A stretch of 64,000 nucleotides of DNA, taken from the NCBI RefSeq assembly GCF_900108305.1, contig NZ_FNUX01000011.1, forward strand, positions 34,456-98,455. The letters are read 5' to 3'. The stretch is from Nitrosomonas ureae. GTDB lineage: Bacteria > Pseudomonadota > Gammaproteobacteria > Burkholderiales > Nitrosomonadaceae. Within the stretch, counting starts at the first letter, position 1; each line of letters opens with the position of its first letter. The notes under the pieces are model-generated. The model worked only from the letters and a program-made list of their open reading frames with translations, had not been told where the DNA came from and made no database searches. Positions 26,429 to 36,112 of the stretch are shown in pieces. Made by a program: the position numbers and the translations under genes.

Positions 26429-28135
26429 TCAGTTGGATAGATCTGGATAGACGCGGTTACGTCCCTTCTTCTTGGCGTGATATAGTTGCCGATCCGCTTG
26501 TGCGATTAATTCGTTCAGAGATACGTTAATATCTTGAGCGGTCGCAACGCCAAAGCTTGCGGTGAATGAGATTTTCTCGTCATTATCAATTGAAATTTGA
26601 ATAGTCGTGATTTTTTTACGCATCCTATCTGCAATGGTTATTGCATCCGTCAATTGCGTTTCCGGCAGAAAAATAAGAAATTCTTCGCCCCCCCAGCGTG
26701 CCAGAATATCGCCGCTGCGTGCTTCTTTCTGAATTGTTTCAGCCAGCCGCACCAGAACACGATCGCCTGCAGGATGACCATAATTATCATTCAGTAATTT
26801 GAAATCATCGATATCCAGTATGATTACCGAGGTGTAGCTTTTGCTGCGCAAGCTAATGGCCCACAGCGGCTGCACGAATTTGTAAAAGGCCCGTCGGTTA
26901 TTTAAGTTGGTTAATAAATCAATATCAGCTCTTCTTTCAGCGGCCAGCTTCTCGCTCTGGTTGATGTTAAAACGCTCAGCAAGTGCAAGCGCTAGCAAAA
27001 TCGCATCCGCCACCATCCCAATTTCTGTGGCTCGGTAAGTGAGCCAGTTGAAAGGAATGAAACCCAATACCGCATTAGCTGTAATGATGCCGCCACAAAT
27101 CGCAAAAATTGATGCTAAGAGAAAATATTGAGCGAATCTGTTTTGTGCTCGCAGAGAAATAATACCCAATATGACAGCAAGAATATAAAAATAGAATATG
27201 AAGAACAATGATATAAATAGCGTTACTATGAATTCTCCGGCTAAGGTTGCAATTAATGTTAATACGCTAAAGCCGAGACAGCAGACGACGACTGACTGAT
27301 AGATGCGAGGACTGGCGGTTTTGATATTCAAGAAGTTCAATGCAAATGCACAGCCGCTTAAGGTACATGCCACGATCAATACCGGATTGGACCATTGTTG
27401 CCAGTACGGTGAATCAGGCCATAACCACTGATAGCCATGACCAGTATAGGCTGCATTGAGTAGCAGAAATAATAAGAGATAGAGTGAGTAAAAAAAATAG
27501 GGACCAGAGCGTAATCCGATATACAGCATGAAATTGTAGACTACCAAAGCCAGAATAATTCCATATATCAATCCGTAGCTATATGCTTGCAGCATATTTC
27601 TGTCAGTTGTTTCTTCTGAGGTAAAAAAATAAATGGGTAAAACCATTGCGTCGTCAGACTCAACGCGGATTAGCACGGTAGTGTCACCGGTTCCAAAATC
27701 ATGCCCGATAATAAAAAATCGATGGTTAAGCGGTCGTTGCGAAAATGGTTGGCTGTCGCCCATATGATAGCTATTAACTAACTGATTTTCATGAATATGA
27801 TAAACATCAATCTTGTCCAGCCAGGAAGTTTCAAGCAATATATTTCGAAGTGCATGGCCATGCGTATTATTTTTGACGCGAAACGCAAGCCACACTGGTT
27901 TTGCGCCGATGCCAAAATTGAGCACGGAATCCGCGGATTGCGAAAAGGCGCCATTCTTGAATGCGTCATATGCACTTTGCATGCTTAGATGAGCATCGTC
28001 ATTTTGATAAAACTGAATATGTTGTCCAATCGGTTCTTGGTATTTTTTAGAAACATCAATATCTTGTGCGTTTGCCAGTAAGCTCCAGAATGAGCACATG
28101 AACATCATGGCTAGCAATGCGGATATTTTTTTCAT
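26429..28135 (-). CDS. Diguanylate cyclase with 7TM-DISM sensor
   Basis: A 568-residue membrane protein. A signal peptide (KKISALLAMMFMCSF...NAQ) is followed by a periplasmic 7TMR-DISMED2 beta-sandwich (about 30-165) that usually binds a small ligand, seven helices of the 7TMR-DISM type (about 175-385), and a GGDEF domain. The active site reads RWGGEEF, and an RSGD inhibitory site lies five residues before it, so both c-di-GMP synthesis and product inhibition are expected. The ATG at 28135 is preferred over the TTG 24 bases further out because it begins the signal peptide. It is monocistronic, with no phosphodiesterase nearby. The ligand is unknown. Confidence 0.92.
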   Translation of the reverse strand: MKKISALLAMMFMCSFWSLLANAQDIDVSKKYQEPIGQHIQFYQNDDAHLSMQSAYDAFKNGAFSQSADSVLNFGIGAKPVWLAFRVKNNTHGHALRNILLETSWLDKIDVYHIHENQLVNSYHMGDSQPFSQRPLNHRFFIIGHDFGTGDTTVLIRVESDDAMVLPIYFFTSEETTDRNMLQAYSYGLIYGIILALVVYNFMLYIGLRSGPYFFYSLYLLLFLLLNAAYTGHGYQWLWPDSPYWQQWSNPVLIVACTLSGCAFALNFLNIKTASPRIYQSVVVCCLGFSVLTLIATLAGEFIVTLFISLFFIFYFYILAVILGIISLRAQNRFAQYFLLASIFAICGGIITANAVLGFIPFNWLTYRATEIGMVADAILLALALAERFNINQSEKLAAERRADIDLLTNLNNRRAFYKFVQPLWAISLRSKSYTSVIILDIDDFKLLNDNYGHPAGDRVLVRLAETIQKEARSGDILARWGGEEFLIFLPETQLTDAITIADRMRKKITTIQISIDNDEKISFTASFGVATAQDINVSLNELIAQADRQLYHAKKKGRNRVYPDLSN

Positions 28136-28400
28136 GAACTGCTTGTGTGCGATAGTCAAGTATGAAGAGCAGTTGCGTTAAGCGGATTAAATTCGCGTTA
28201 TCTTAAGTTTCATAAACAGATATCTGGCGTACGTGCATTTCTAAGTATAATGGTAATTGTGGATAGGTTATACCGTTTCTCCGTAAGGCAAAAAAATAGG
28301 GTCAATAATTTCATGTCATGAAAACAATATGGACAAAAAATTGCAGCATAAAACACTTGGTTTTATTTTTGGGTATCTGAAATTTTCTTGATCAGGTGCA

Positions 28401-28568
28401 TTGATAGCAGTATTATCGGCAGTCGGCTATCATCAAAGTACTGCGAACCGAATCATATCATTCACAAAGTCGAATCTGGCTAACCTCTGGAAAGTAGGTT
28501 ATTCCGATCCGAATTCAATCGCTGTGGATCGACCCTATGCTCAGATTCTTGAGCGGAAGTTATATTGA
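28401..28568 (+). CDS. Small open frame or gene remnant in the 28.1-28.9 kb gap
   Basis: A 55-residue frame opened by TTG reads like real protein (hydrophobic start, then SFTKSNLANLWKVGYSDPN, ending ILERKLY). The same frame has a stop only two codons before its visible beginning. No ribosome site or better start is seen, so it may be the tail of a lost gene. The rest of the 740-base gap 28136-28875 is AT-rich and shows nothing I recognise. Confidence 0.25.
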   Translation: MIAVLSAVGYHQSTANRIISFTKSNLANLWKVGYSDPNSIAVDRPYAQILERKLY

Positions 28569-28875
28569 CAAAAAATGTGACCGGGAAGCTGTGGTTTTTC
28601 TGGTGAGTGACAGAATTAGGATATAGGTAGTAGTGATATCATTTCGTAAATTATTTTCGATTCTGGTTTTTGTTGAGATCTGATGTTTTTATTTGACAGA
28701 ATTTATTTCATCTTAGTCTGATGGGATAAATTATGAAGAAATCTAGAAATGTTTATAAGGTGGCAGTGCGCAAAATAATTGTATTATTCCTGCAAATTAT
28801 ATTTAAGTAATTAATGTTGAAAAGAGTTATATGAATTAAGCAGGAAATACCCAACAGCTAATCAATATCCTATCT

Positions 28876-31680
28876 ATGAATTTATCGCTTGTCGCGCTTA
28901 TACCTTTTGCCGGCGCCATTTTTGTTGCATCCATTTCCCGTTTGGGTCGATTGCATGCCGCTTGGGGCGCCGGTTTCGTGACGCTACTTGCGCTAGCTAT
29001 TTTATACCCGATGATTGCTGATGTTTTTTCAGGGCAAATTATCATTCAGCGCTTTAGTTGGATACCGGTGCGCGGCTTGGATGTGGTTTTTCGTCTCGAT
29101 GGATTGGGTTTGCTGTTTTCGCTGATGATCTTGGGTATTGGCCTGCTTATTATCCTTTATGCCCGGTATTACTTGTCCGAGCGGGACGATATGGGGCGTT
29201 TTTTTGCTTATTTGCTGATGTTCATGGGTTCCATGCTGGGAATTGTGATATCAGAAAATATTATTCAGCTATTGATTTTCTGGGAATTGACCAGTCTGTC
29301 ATCGTTTTTGCTCATCAGTTACTGGCAACACCGGCAAGAATCACGCAGCGGCGCGCGTATGGCATTGGCCGTTACTGGCGGCGGCGGTCTGGCATTGCTC
29401 GGCGGATTTCTGCTATTGGGTGAAATTTGCAACAGCTATGATTTATCCGTGATTTTGATATCAGGCGACAGTATTCGTGCCCATGCGTTATATCTGCCGA
29501 TGTTGATACTGGTATTACTTGGTGCTTTTACTAAATCAGCCCAGTTTCCTTTTCACTTCTGGTTGCCTAATGCCATGGCAGCTCCTACACCGGTGTCTGC
29601 TTATTTGCATTCCGCCACTATGGTAAAAGCCGGTGTGTTCTTGCTTGCTCGTTTGTTTCCCGCCTTGTCGGGCACATCGGAATGGTTCTGGCTGGTCAGT
29701 ATGACAGGGCTGATCACATTGCTTGTGGCCGCTTACATTGCTATGTTTAAGCACGATCTAAAAGGATTGCTTGCGTATTCGACGATCAGTCATCTGGGTT
29801 TGATTACTTTATTATTCGGCATGGGAACCCCGCTTGCAGCGGTTGCCGGTGTTTTTCATATCATTAATCATGCGATTTTCAAAGCATCCTTGTTTATGGC
29901 TGCAGGCATTATCGATCACGAAGCGGGTACGCGTGATATGCGCCGTTTGCGAGGATTATGGAAATTTATGCCACACACAGCATTGCTGGCCATGGTGGCT
30001 GCCGCTTCTATGGCGGGTGTGCCTCTGTTTAACGGTTTTTTATCTAAGGAAATGTTTTTTGCCGAAACCCTGCATCATACTCATCAGCCGTGGGGATGGC
30101 TGATGCCTGCCGCAGCAACTCTGGCCGGTATTTTTGCTGTGGCTTATTCATTACGGTTTATCCATACGGTTTTTTTTAATGGCGAGCCGGTTGATCTACC
30201 CAAAACACCGCATGAACCTCCACGTTGGATGAAAGTGCCGGTGGAAATTCTGGTAGCTTTATGTTTGCTGGTTGGGATGTTGCCCGCATTAACTGTAGAG
30301 CCCATTCTTGCAGTAGCCGCTGCCGGTGTTCTACAGGATTCTGTTCCAGAACATGATTTGGCTATCTGGCATGGTTTTAATCCAGCATTATGGATGAGTG
30401 TTATTGCATTATGCGGTGGAATTTTAATTTATCTGGTTCGCCGCCCATTATCTGCATGGTACGAAAAAATCGGTGATCGGCTGGAATTTAGAGCATTATA
30501 CAATTATATGCTTGACCAGCTTTTTAAAATTGCTCGTTATATAACCCATTTACTGAATGCACATTCGCTTCAGCAGATGCTGTTTGTTTTTATGCTTTTT
30601 ATTCTGGCGCTTGGAGTGACAGGCTTTATCGATAATGCATCCGCTTTAACCGGCGATCGCGCACGACTGCCGATAGATGGTGTCAGCATACTTGTTACGT
30701 TGATTCTTATAATTGCGGCAATAGGCGTGGTTGTTTTGCATCGACAACGTCTTGTAGCGCTCATTTTAATGGGCGTAGTGGGTTTGGGAGTGTCTCTTGT
30801 TTTTATCAAGTTTTCTGCGCCGGATCTGGCTTTGACACAATTATCCGTCGAGGTGGTAACGATTGTTTTGATGCTGTTGGCGTTATATTTCTTACCGCAA
30901 TTTTCACCGCAGGAATCCGGGAATCATATACGCAGCCGTGATGCTTTGGTCGCTACAGCAGCGGGTTTAGGTGTGAGCTTATTAGTTTGGGCTATTTTAA
31001 CCCGTCCTTATCACAGTATCGCAGATTACTTTTTGAACAACAGTGTGCCAGGTGGCGGTGGAACGAACGTAGTCAATGTCATTCTGGTTGATTTCAGAGG
31101 TTATGACACGCTTGGTGAAATTACCGTGCTGGCGTTGGCCGGACTGGGTGTATATGCGATGCTGCATCAACTAAAGTTATCCGGCTCGGAACAAGACAAT
31201 CAGGGACGAATCTGGGATCGTGATTTGCATCCGGTTATCATGGCGTCGTTTGCGCGTCTGTTATTGCCACTTGCTTTGCTGGTTTCCATGTATATTTTGC
31301 TGCGCGGGCATAATCTGCCCGGGGGTGGTTTTATCGCTGGATTGATAACTGCGGTAGCGCTAATCATGCAATATTTGGCCAATGGTGTTGCATGGGCGCA
31401 CGCCCGTTTGTCAGTCAATATGCATCATGTGATTGGTGCGGGTATTTTTATCGCGGTATTGACCGGTGTTGCCAGTTGGTTGTTTGACCATCCTTTTTTG
31501 ACTTCCACCTTTAGTCATTTGCATTGGCCGATAATTGGAGAGTTCGAATTAGCTTCAGCCATGATTTTTGATTTGGGTGTTTATCTGGTTGTCGTCGGTA
31601 CCACGCTGTTGATACTCATTTATCTTGGTCTGGTACATAAAGAGAGTCATTTGACAAACGTCAGAAAGAGAATCCGTTAA
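28876..31680 (+). CDS. mrpA: Na+/H+ antiporter subunit A fused to B (MrpAB/PhaAB type)
   Basis: A 934-residue membrane protein. The first ~500 residues are a NuoL-like proton channel with the key FWELTSLSSFLL glutamate and KSAQFPFHFWLPNAM lysine blocks. The next part is the MrpA C-terminal helices with FIKFSAPDLALTQLSVE. The end is an MrpB domain (LLPLALLVSMYILLRGHNLPGGGF). Fusion of A and B in one chain is the form found in many Gram-negative Mrp/Pha operons, which therefore have six genes. The complex exchanges cytoplasmic Na+ for H+ and helps with alkali and salt. It leads a tight operon; the next gene starts at the last base of its stop. Confidence 0.95.
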   Translation: MNLSLVALIPFAGAIFVASISRLGRLHAAWGAGFVTLLALAILYPMIADVFSGQIIIQRFSWIPVRGLDVVFRLDGLGLLFSLMILGIGLLIILYARYYLSERDDMGRFFAYLLMFMGSMLGIVISENIIQLLIFWELTSLSSFLLISYWQHRQESRSGARMALAVTGGGGLALLGGFLLLGEICNSYDLSVILISGDSIRAHALYLPMLILVLLGAFTKSAQFPFHFWLPNAMAAPTPVSAYLHSATMVKAGVFLLARLFPALSGTSEWFWLVSMTGLITLLVAAYIAMFKHDLKGLLAYSTISHLGLITLLFGMGTPLAAVAGVFHIINHAIFKASLFMAAGIIDHEAGTRDMRRLRGLWKFMPHTALLAMVAAASMAGVPLFNGFLSKEMFFAETLHHTHQPWGWLMPAAATLAGIFAVAYSLRFIHTVFFNGEPVDLPKTPHEPPRWMKVPVEILVALCLLVGMLPALTVEPILAVAAAGVLQDSVPEHDLAIWHGFNPALWMSVIALCGGILIYLVRRPLSAWYEKIGDRLEFRALYNYMLDQLFKIARYITHLLNAHSLQQMLFVFMLFILALGVTGFIDNASALTGDRARLPIDGVSILVTLILIIAAIGVVVLHRQRLVALILMGVVGLGVSLVFIKFSAPDLALTQLSVEVVTIVLMLLALYFLPQFSPQESGNHIRSRDALVATAAGLGVSLLVWAILTRPYHSIADYFLNNSVPGGGGTNVVNVILVDFRGYDTLGEITVLALAGLGVYAMLHQLKLSGSEQDNQGRIWDRDLHPVIMASFARLLLPLALLVSMYILLRGHNLPGGGFIAGLITAVALIMQYLANGVAWAHARLSVNMHHVIGAGIFIAVLTGVASWLFDHPFLTSTFSHLHWPIIGEFELASAMIFDLGVYLVVVGTTLLILIYLGLVHKESHLTNVRKRIR

Positions 31681-32009
31681 TGGAAGCGCTGGTAGCAATA
31701 CTGATAGGAACGCTCGCTGGCTGTGGCGTTTATTTGGCTTTACGCAGCCGTACTTTTCCGGTTGTGCTGGGCTTGACCTTTTTGTCTTACGCAGTCAATC
31801 TATTTCTACTGGTAATGGGGCGACTCACTATTGGTAAACCACCGATTATTGTGGAAGGCGTAGCAGACTATGCAGATCCTTTACCGCAGGCTTTGGTGCT
31901 GACAGCTATCGTGATCAGTTTTGCCATGACTGCTTTCGTTATTGTATTGTCCCTCAAGGCACACCTGGAAATGGGGAATGATCATGTGGATGGGAAACAT
32001 AAACCATGA
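31680..32009 (+). CDS. mrpC: Na+/H+ antiporter subunit C (MrpC/MnhC)
   Basis: A 109-residue three-helix protein related to NuoK. It carries GCGVYLALRSRTFPVVLGLTF and the conserved ADPLPQALVLTAIVI block with the membrane glutamine. It starts on the final base of the mrpA stop and overlaps mrpD by 4 bases, so translation is coupled through all three. Normal length for the family. Confidence 0.95.
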   Translation: MEALVAILIGTLAGCGVYLALRSRTFPVVLGLTFLSYAVNLFLLVMGRLTIGKPPIIVEGVADYADPLPQALVLTAIVISFAMTAFVIVLSLKAHLEMGNDHVDGKHKP

Positions 32010-33541
32010 TAAACCATATTGTCATTCTCCCCGTGATATGGCCGTTATTGCTGGGTGCGTTGTTATTATTGCTGCAGAAACAGAGTCTAAAGGTGTTGCG
32101 TATCGCGAGCATTTCATCCGTAAGTGTTTTGGTCCTGTTGGCAGGATGGTTGCTCAGCATCGTTAATGACGGCGAGATTCTGGTTTATGCATTAGGCAAC
32201 TGGCCACCGCCCTTTGGTATTGTTCTGGTCGCCGATCGCCTTGCTGCCTGGATGTTGATCATTACTGCATTGGTTTCCTTGTGCGCGTTACTTTATGCGG
32301 TGCGCGGTACGGATACTATGGGTCCGCATTTTCATGTGTTATACCAATTGCAATTATTTGGTTTAAATGGTGCATTCTTGACCGGTGATCTGTTTAATCT
32401 GTTTGTATTCTTTGAAATTCTGCTACTTGCTTCCTATGGTTTATTACTGCATGGCGGGGGTCGGTTACGCACGATGGCCGGATTGCATTTTGTAATCATC
32501 AATCTCGTAGGTTCAACCTTGTTTTTGTTTGCCGTAGGAACACTTTACGGGCTTTTGGGCACATTAAATATGGCTGATCTGGCGATTAAAGTTGCCGATG
32601 TTGCTAGCGAGGATATTGCGCTCATTCGTACGGCGGGCTTACTGTTGTTTGCCGTGTTTGCTCTCAAGGCCGCTCTTTTGCCGCTTTATTTATGGTTGCC
32701 TGCGGCTTATGCGCATACATCTGCGCCGATTGCCGCTCTATTTGCTATCATGACTAAGGTTGGCGCGTACAGCATCCTGCGTATTTATACCTTGATCTTT
32801 GGCGAACAAGCCGGGCCGATTGCCAATTTGATTCAACCCTGGTTGTTACCATTGGCTTTGGCAACACTGATTGCAGGTGTACTGGGTGTTCTGGCAAGTG
32901 CGCGTTTGCGGCAGCAAGTGGCCTATCTGGTGGTTGCATCGGTTGGCACGCTGCTCATTGCTTTTGGCATCAATACGAGCGCCGGAATAGCGGCGGGATT
33001 GTATTACCTGCCACATTCCACCTTTGCTGCCGCCGCATTTTTTCTGCTTGCTGATGGCATAGCCAATCGCCGTGGCGAAACGAGCGATCGTTTTGAGCCG
33101 GGTTTGATCATGATGCACCAGCGAATAGTAGGTACACTCTTTTTTATAGTGGCGGTTTTAGTGGCGGGACTACCCCCATTATCCGGCTTTGTAGGAAAAT
33201 TCCTGATCTTGCAAGCGGCACTATCACATGCGGCTCTGCCATGGATAATGGCTATTGTATTAATAACCAGCTTGTTTACTATCATTGCATTGGCGCGTAG
33301 CGGGAGCCTGCTTTTTTATCGGGCACAAGCACCGCAAGCGATTCATACTGCAATGGATACCCATGTTCAGCCCGGTATAACGCCAGACATAAATGGATTG
33401 GTGATTACTGCCTGCTTGCTTGCACTATGTGTGGCTTTAATGATCTGGGCGGGTGCAATTATCGAGTTTGTACAGGCAACGGCAAATCAGTTGCTGCAGC
33501 CTGATGATTACATTCAATCCGTGCTAGGTATTGAAAAATGA
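32006..33541 (+). CDS. mrpD: Na+/H+ antiporter subunit D (MrpD/MnhD)
   Basis: A 511-residue NuoN/NuoM-like membrane protein with about 14 helices. FFEILLLASYGLLLHGG carries the conserved glutamate, and FALKAALLPLYLWLPAAYA the conserved lysine of the proton path; AGLPPLSGFVGKF is near the end. It overlaps mrpC and mrpE by 4 bases on each side. With MrpA it forms the two proton-translocating modules of the antiporter. Confidence 0.95.
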   Translation: MINHIVILPVIWPLLLGALLLLLQKQSLKVLRIASISSVSVLVLLAGWLLSIVNDGEILVYALGNWPPPFGIVLVADRLAAWMLIITALVSLCALLYAVRGTDTMGPHFHVLYQLQLFGLNGAFLTGDLFNLFVFFEILLLASYGLLLHGGGRLRTMAGLHFVIINLVGSTLFLFAVGTLYGLLGTLNMADLAIKVADVASEDIALIRTAGLLLFAVFALKAALLPLYLWLPAAYAHTSAPIAALFAIMTKVGAYSILRIYTLIFGEQAGPIANLIQPWLLPLALATLIAGVLGVLASARLRQQVAYLVVASVGTLLIAFGINTSAGIAAGLYYLPHSTFAAAAFFLLADGIANRRGETSDRFEPGLIMMHQRIVGTLFFIVAVLVAGLPPLSGFVGKFLILQAALSHAALPWIMAIVLITSLFTIIALARSGSLLFYRAQAPQAIHTAMDTHVQPGITPDINGLVITACLLALCVALMIWAGAIIEFVQATANQLLQPDDYIQSVLGIEK

Positions 33542-34032
33542 CTACCATGACTCGTTTGCTGCCTCATCCGATTCTATCCCTCACGCTGACAGGCTTATGG
33601 TTATTGCTGGTAAATAGCATAACGCCCGGGCAGATTGTTCTCGGTTTATTACTCGGTTGGATGATACCGTTATTAACCCTGCGCTTCTGGCCAGAAGTTG
33701 TGACAATTCGCAAACCTTTTACCTTGTTGCGGTATGTTGGGTTATTATTATGGGATATTATCGTGGCCAATTTTACGGTAGCGCGATTAATTCTTGGCGA
33801 TCTAGATCGCCTTAAACCGATTTTTATTCAATTACCATTAAGCCTGACATCTGATTTGGCTATCAGCTTATTAGCTAGCAGCATCACATTGACACCGGGG
33901 ACAGTATCCGCGAAGTTGTCTGAAGATCGAAGATATTTGTTGGTTCATGCGCTCAATGAAGCTGATCCGGATACACTGATTGCAACGATTAAGCAACGCT
34001 ATGAACGTCCATTGCAGGAGATTTTTGAGTAA
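33538..34032 (+). CDS. mrpE: Na+/H+ antiporter subunit E (MrpE/MnhE)
   Basis: A 164-residue protein with two or three N-terminal helices, the conserved LLWDIIVANFTVARLIL segment, and the cytoplasmic block SSITLTPGTVSAKL. All are characteristic of MrpE, including the TLTPGT motif. It overlaps mrpD by 4 bases, and its last base is the first base of mrpF. Confidence 0.95.
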   Translation: MTTMTRLLPHPILSLTLTGLWLLLVNSITPGQIVLGLLLGWMIPLLTLRFWPEVVTIRKPFTLLRYVGLLLWDIIVANFTVARLILGDLDRLKPIFIQLPLSLTSDLAISLLASSITLTPGTVSAKLSEDRRYLLVHALNEADPDTLIATIKQRYERPLQEIFE

Positions 34033-34301
34033 TGTTAGATTTCGTGATAGTCATCGCGCTTGGATTAGTGGCTGTGGCAGTCGCTATGAGCTTCTGGCGA
34101 CTGTTACGTGGTCCCAGCTTGCCGGATCGGGTTCTGGCACTGGATACTCTATATGTAAATGCCATTGCATTACTCATGTTGCTGGGAATTCATTTGGGTA
34201 GCGCGCTATTCTTTGAGGCAGCATTATTGATTGCATTGATGGGCTTCATCGGTACTGTTGCATTATGCAAATATTTACTGCGTGGCGATATTATCGAATA
34301 A
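34032..34301 (+). CDS. mrpF: Na+/H+ antiporter subunit F (MrpF/MnhF)
   Basis: An 89-residue three-helix protein with RLLRGPSLPDRVLALDTL, the family hallmark including the membrane-border Asp. It sits between mrpE and mrpG with a 1-base overlap upstream and a 3-base gap downstream. MrpF helps form the cation path in Mrp complexes. Confidence 0.94.
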   Translation: MLDFVIVIALGLVAVAVAMSFWRLLRGPSLPDRVLALDTLYVNAIALLMLLGIHLGSALFFEAALLIALMGFIGTVALCKYLLRGDIIE

Positions 34302-34304
34302 ACT

Positions 34305-34667
34305 ATGCTGGAATATTTATTATCTTTCTTAATTTTGACTGGCGCTATTTTTACTTTCATCGGTTCCTTAGGCCTCCTGCGATTAAGGGATTTTTATATG
34401 CGCTTGCACGGACCGACCAAGGCTACAACATTGGGTGTGGGCAGTCTGCTGATTGCATCGGCAGTATTCTTCAGCAACCACGATGCGGGTATCAGTCTGC
34501 ACGAAATATTGATTACGCTGTTTCTTTTTATCACTGCACCGGTAAGCGCACATTTACTTGCCAAGGCAGCATTGCATCTGAATCTGCATTCGTTTGCGAA
34601 AATGCCGGTCAAATCAATAAAAGAAAAAGAAAGATCAAGTAGTGACGCAATCGATGTCAAACACTGA
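34305..34667 (+). CDS. mrpG: Na+/H+ antiporter subunit G (MrpG/MnhG)
   Basis: A 120-residue protein with three helices and the conserved GSLGLLRLRDFYMRLHGPTK and FITAPVSAHLLAKAA blocks of MrpG. The C-terminus is a short charged tail (KEKERSSSD). It is the last gene of the operon. No convincing terminator follows; a short GAAGG/CCTTC stem at the stop lacks a T-tract. Confidence 0.94.
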   Translation: MLEYLLSFLILTGAIFTFIGSLGLLRLRDFYMRLHGPTKATTLGVGSLLIASAVFFSNHDAGISLHEILITLFLFITAPVSAHLLAKAALHLNLHSFAKMPVKSIKEKERSSSDAIDVKH

Positions 34668-35215
34668 AGGGAAAGCCTTCTTCATCAGATAAGAGTGTAT
34701 CCCGTAAACTGGTTTAATTAAAAAATAGCAGTGATATTGTTTTATTCGTCAAGCTCCCTATTCTGCGCGGTCTTCCAGCAAACCTTTTCTTGCTAAAGAC
34801 AATTCTTAATAATAAATGCAGAAAATTGACTTACTTAGAATGTCCGCAAGTATTATTTAAATCAGGCATATACTTTCAGACTAATCAGGACCTTCAGAAA
34901 TTTAGGTAATTTTCGTTGTTCGTTGTTAGTATTGCTGGCTTGAAATTCAGGTATTTAATTACTGCTTGAATAAACAAGTAGATTGATAGGGAAGTTATAG
35001 TAAATTTTAAGATTTGATTCTTTAGTACCTGCTATTATTCGATAATAAAGCCAACAGTTAATTCACATCTACATTTGTTAAGCAGGAAATCAGAAGGTTT
35101 GTTTCTAAGTTAAAATTACGAGGATAAACCGGTTTATTTCAAGATAAGAAAGATCCTCTATTTATATTAATATAACCTTAATGCTATTACATTTTTTTGA
35201 AGGAAACTATTAACA
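34668..35215 (+). other. Non-coding gap upstream of cysD
   Basis: This 548-base AT-rich stretch has no credible gene or RNA. A perfect 14-base palindrome TTATATTAATATAA lies at 35162-35175, about 40 bases before cysD. GAAGGAAA at 35200 could serve as the cysD ribosome site. The promoter for the sulfate-activation operon must be here, but I cannot place it. Confidence 0.4.
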
Positions 35216-36112
35216 ATGTTGACACATATACAACGCCTTGAAGCGGAGAGTATTCATATCATGCGGGAGGTAGTTGCAGAGTGCGAGCATCCGGTAATGC
35301 TCTATTCTATCGGCAAGGATAGTGCAGTGATGCTGCATCTGGCAGTAAAGGCATTTTATCCCTCGAAACTACCTTTTCCGTTACTGCATGTCGATACTAC
35401 ATGGAAATTCAAGGAAATGATTGAATTTCGTGACGTAATGGTAAAAAAATTGGGAATTGATCTCATCGTTCATATTAACCCTGAGGGTGTTGAAAAAGGA
35501 ATCAATCCTTTTACGCATGGTTCGGCAATTCATACGGATATCTGGAAAACCGAAGGTTTAAAGCAGGCGCTGGATAAACATGGATTTGATGTCGCTTTCG
35601 GTGGAGCACGTCGCGATGAGGAAAAATCGCGCGCCAAAGAACGAATTTTTTCCATTCGATCAGCACAACATCGCTGGGATCCCAAGTTGCAGCGTCCTGA
35701 GTTATGGCGGCTATATAATGCGCGCAAGAATCCAGGCGAAAGTATTCGTGTTTTCCCACTTTCAAATTGGACCGAGCTCGATATTTGGCAATACATCCAT
35801 CTGAATAATGTTCCTATTGTCCCATTGTACTATGCTAAGGAACGGCCTGTTGTAGAACGTGATGGTACTTTAATTATGGTTGATGATGAGCGTTTGCCGC
35901 TGAGAGAAGGCGAGTCGCCGATGATGAAGAAAGTCCGTTTCCGTACACTGGGTTGTTATCCCTTAACCGGTGCAATTGAAAGTGAGGCAAGTTCCTTGGT
36001 GGATATTATTCAGGAGATGTTGCTGGCGCGAACATCCGAGCGGCAGGGGCGATTAATCGATCATGATTCCACAGGCTCGATGGAGAAAAAGAAACAGGAG
36101 GGTTACTTCTAA
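35216..36112 (+). CDS. cysD: Sulfate adenylyltransferase subunit 2 (CysD)
   Basis: A 298-residue catalytic subunit of ATP sulfurylase, which makes adenylylsulfate (APS) from ATP and sulfate. The PP-loop [18 protein letters not shown] is near residues 31-48. Downstream blocks include [19 protein letters not shown] and [14 protein letters not shown], both typical of CysD. Normal length. Its final base is the first base of the cysN-cysC gene, so the two subunits are made in step. Confidence 0.97.
   Translation: MLTHIQRLEAESIHIMREVVAECEHPVMLYSIGKDSAVMLHLAVKAFYPSKLPFPLLHVDTTWKFKEMIEFRDVMVKKLGIDLIVHINPEGVEKGINPFTHGSAIHTDIWKTEGLKQALDKHGFDVAFGGARRDEEKSRAKERIFSIRSAQHRWDPKLQRPELWRLYNARKNPGESIRVFPLSNWTELDIWQYIHLNNVPIVPLYYAKERPVVERDGTLIMVDDERLPLREGESPMMKKVRFRTLGCYPLTGAIESEASSLVDIIQEMLLARTSERQGRLIDHDSTGSMEKKKQEGYF

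Noticed and set aside
34265..34642. 125-codon frame across mrpF/mrpG
   Set aside because: It is an out-of-frame reading of two clear Mrp subunits.
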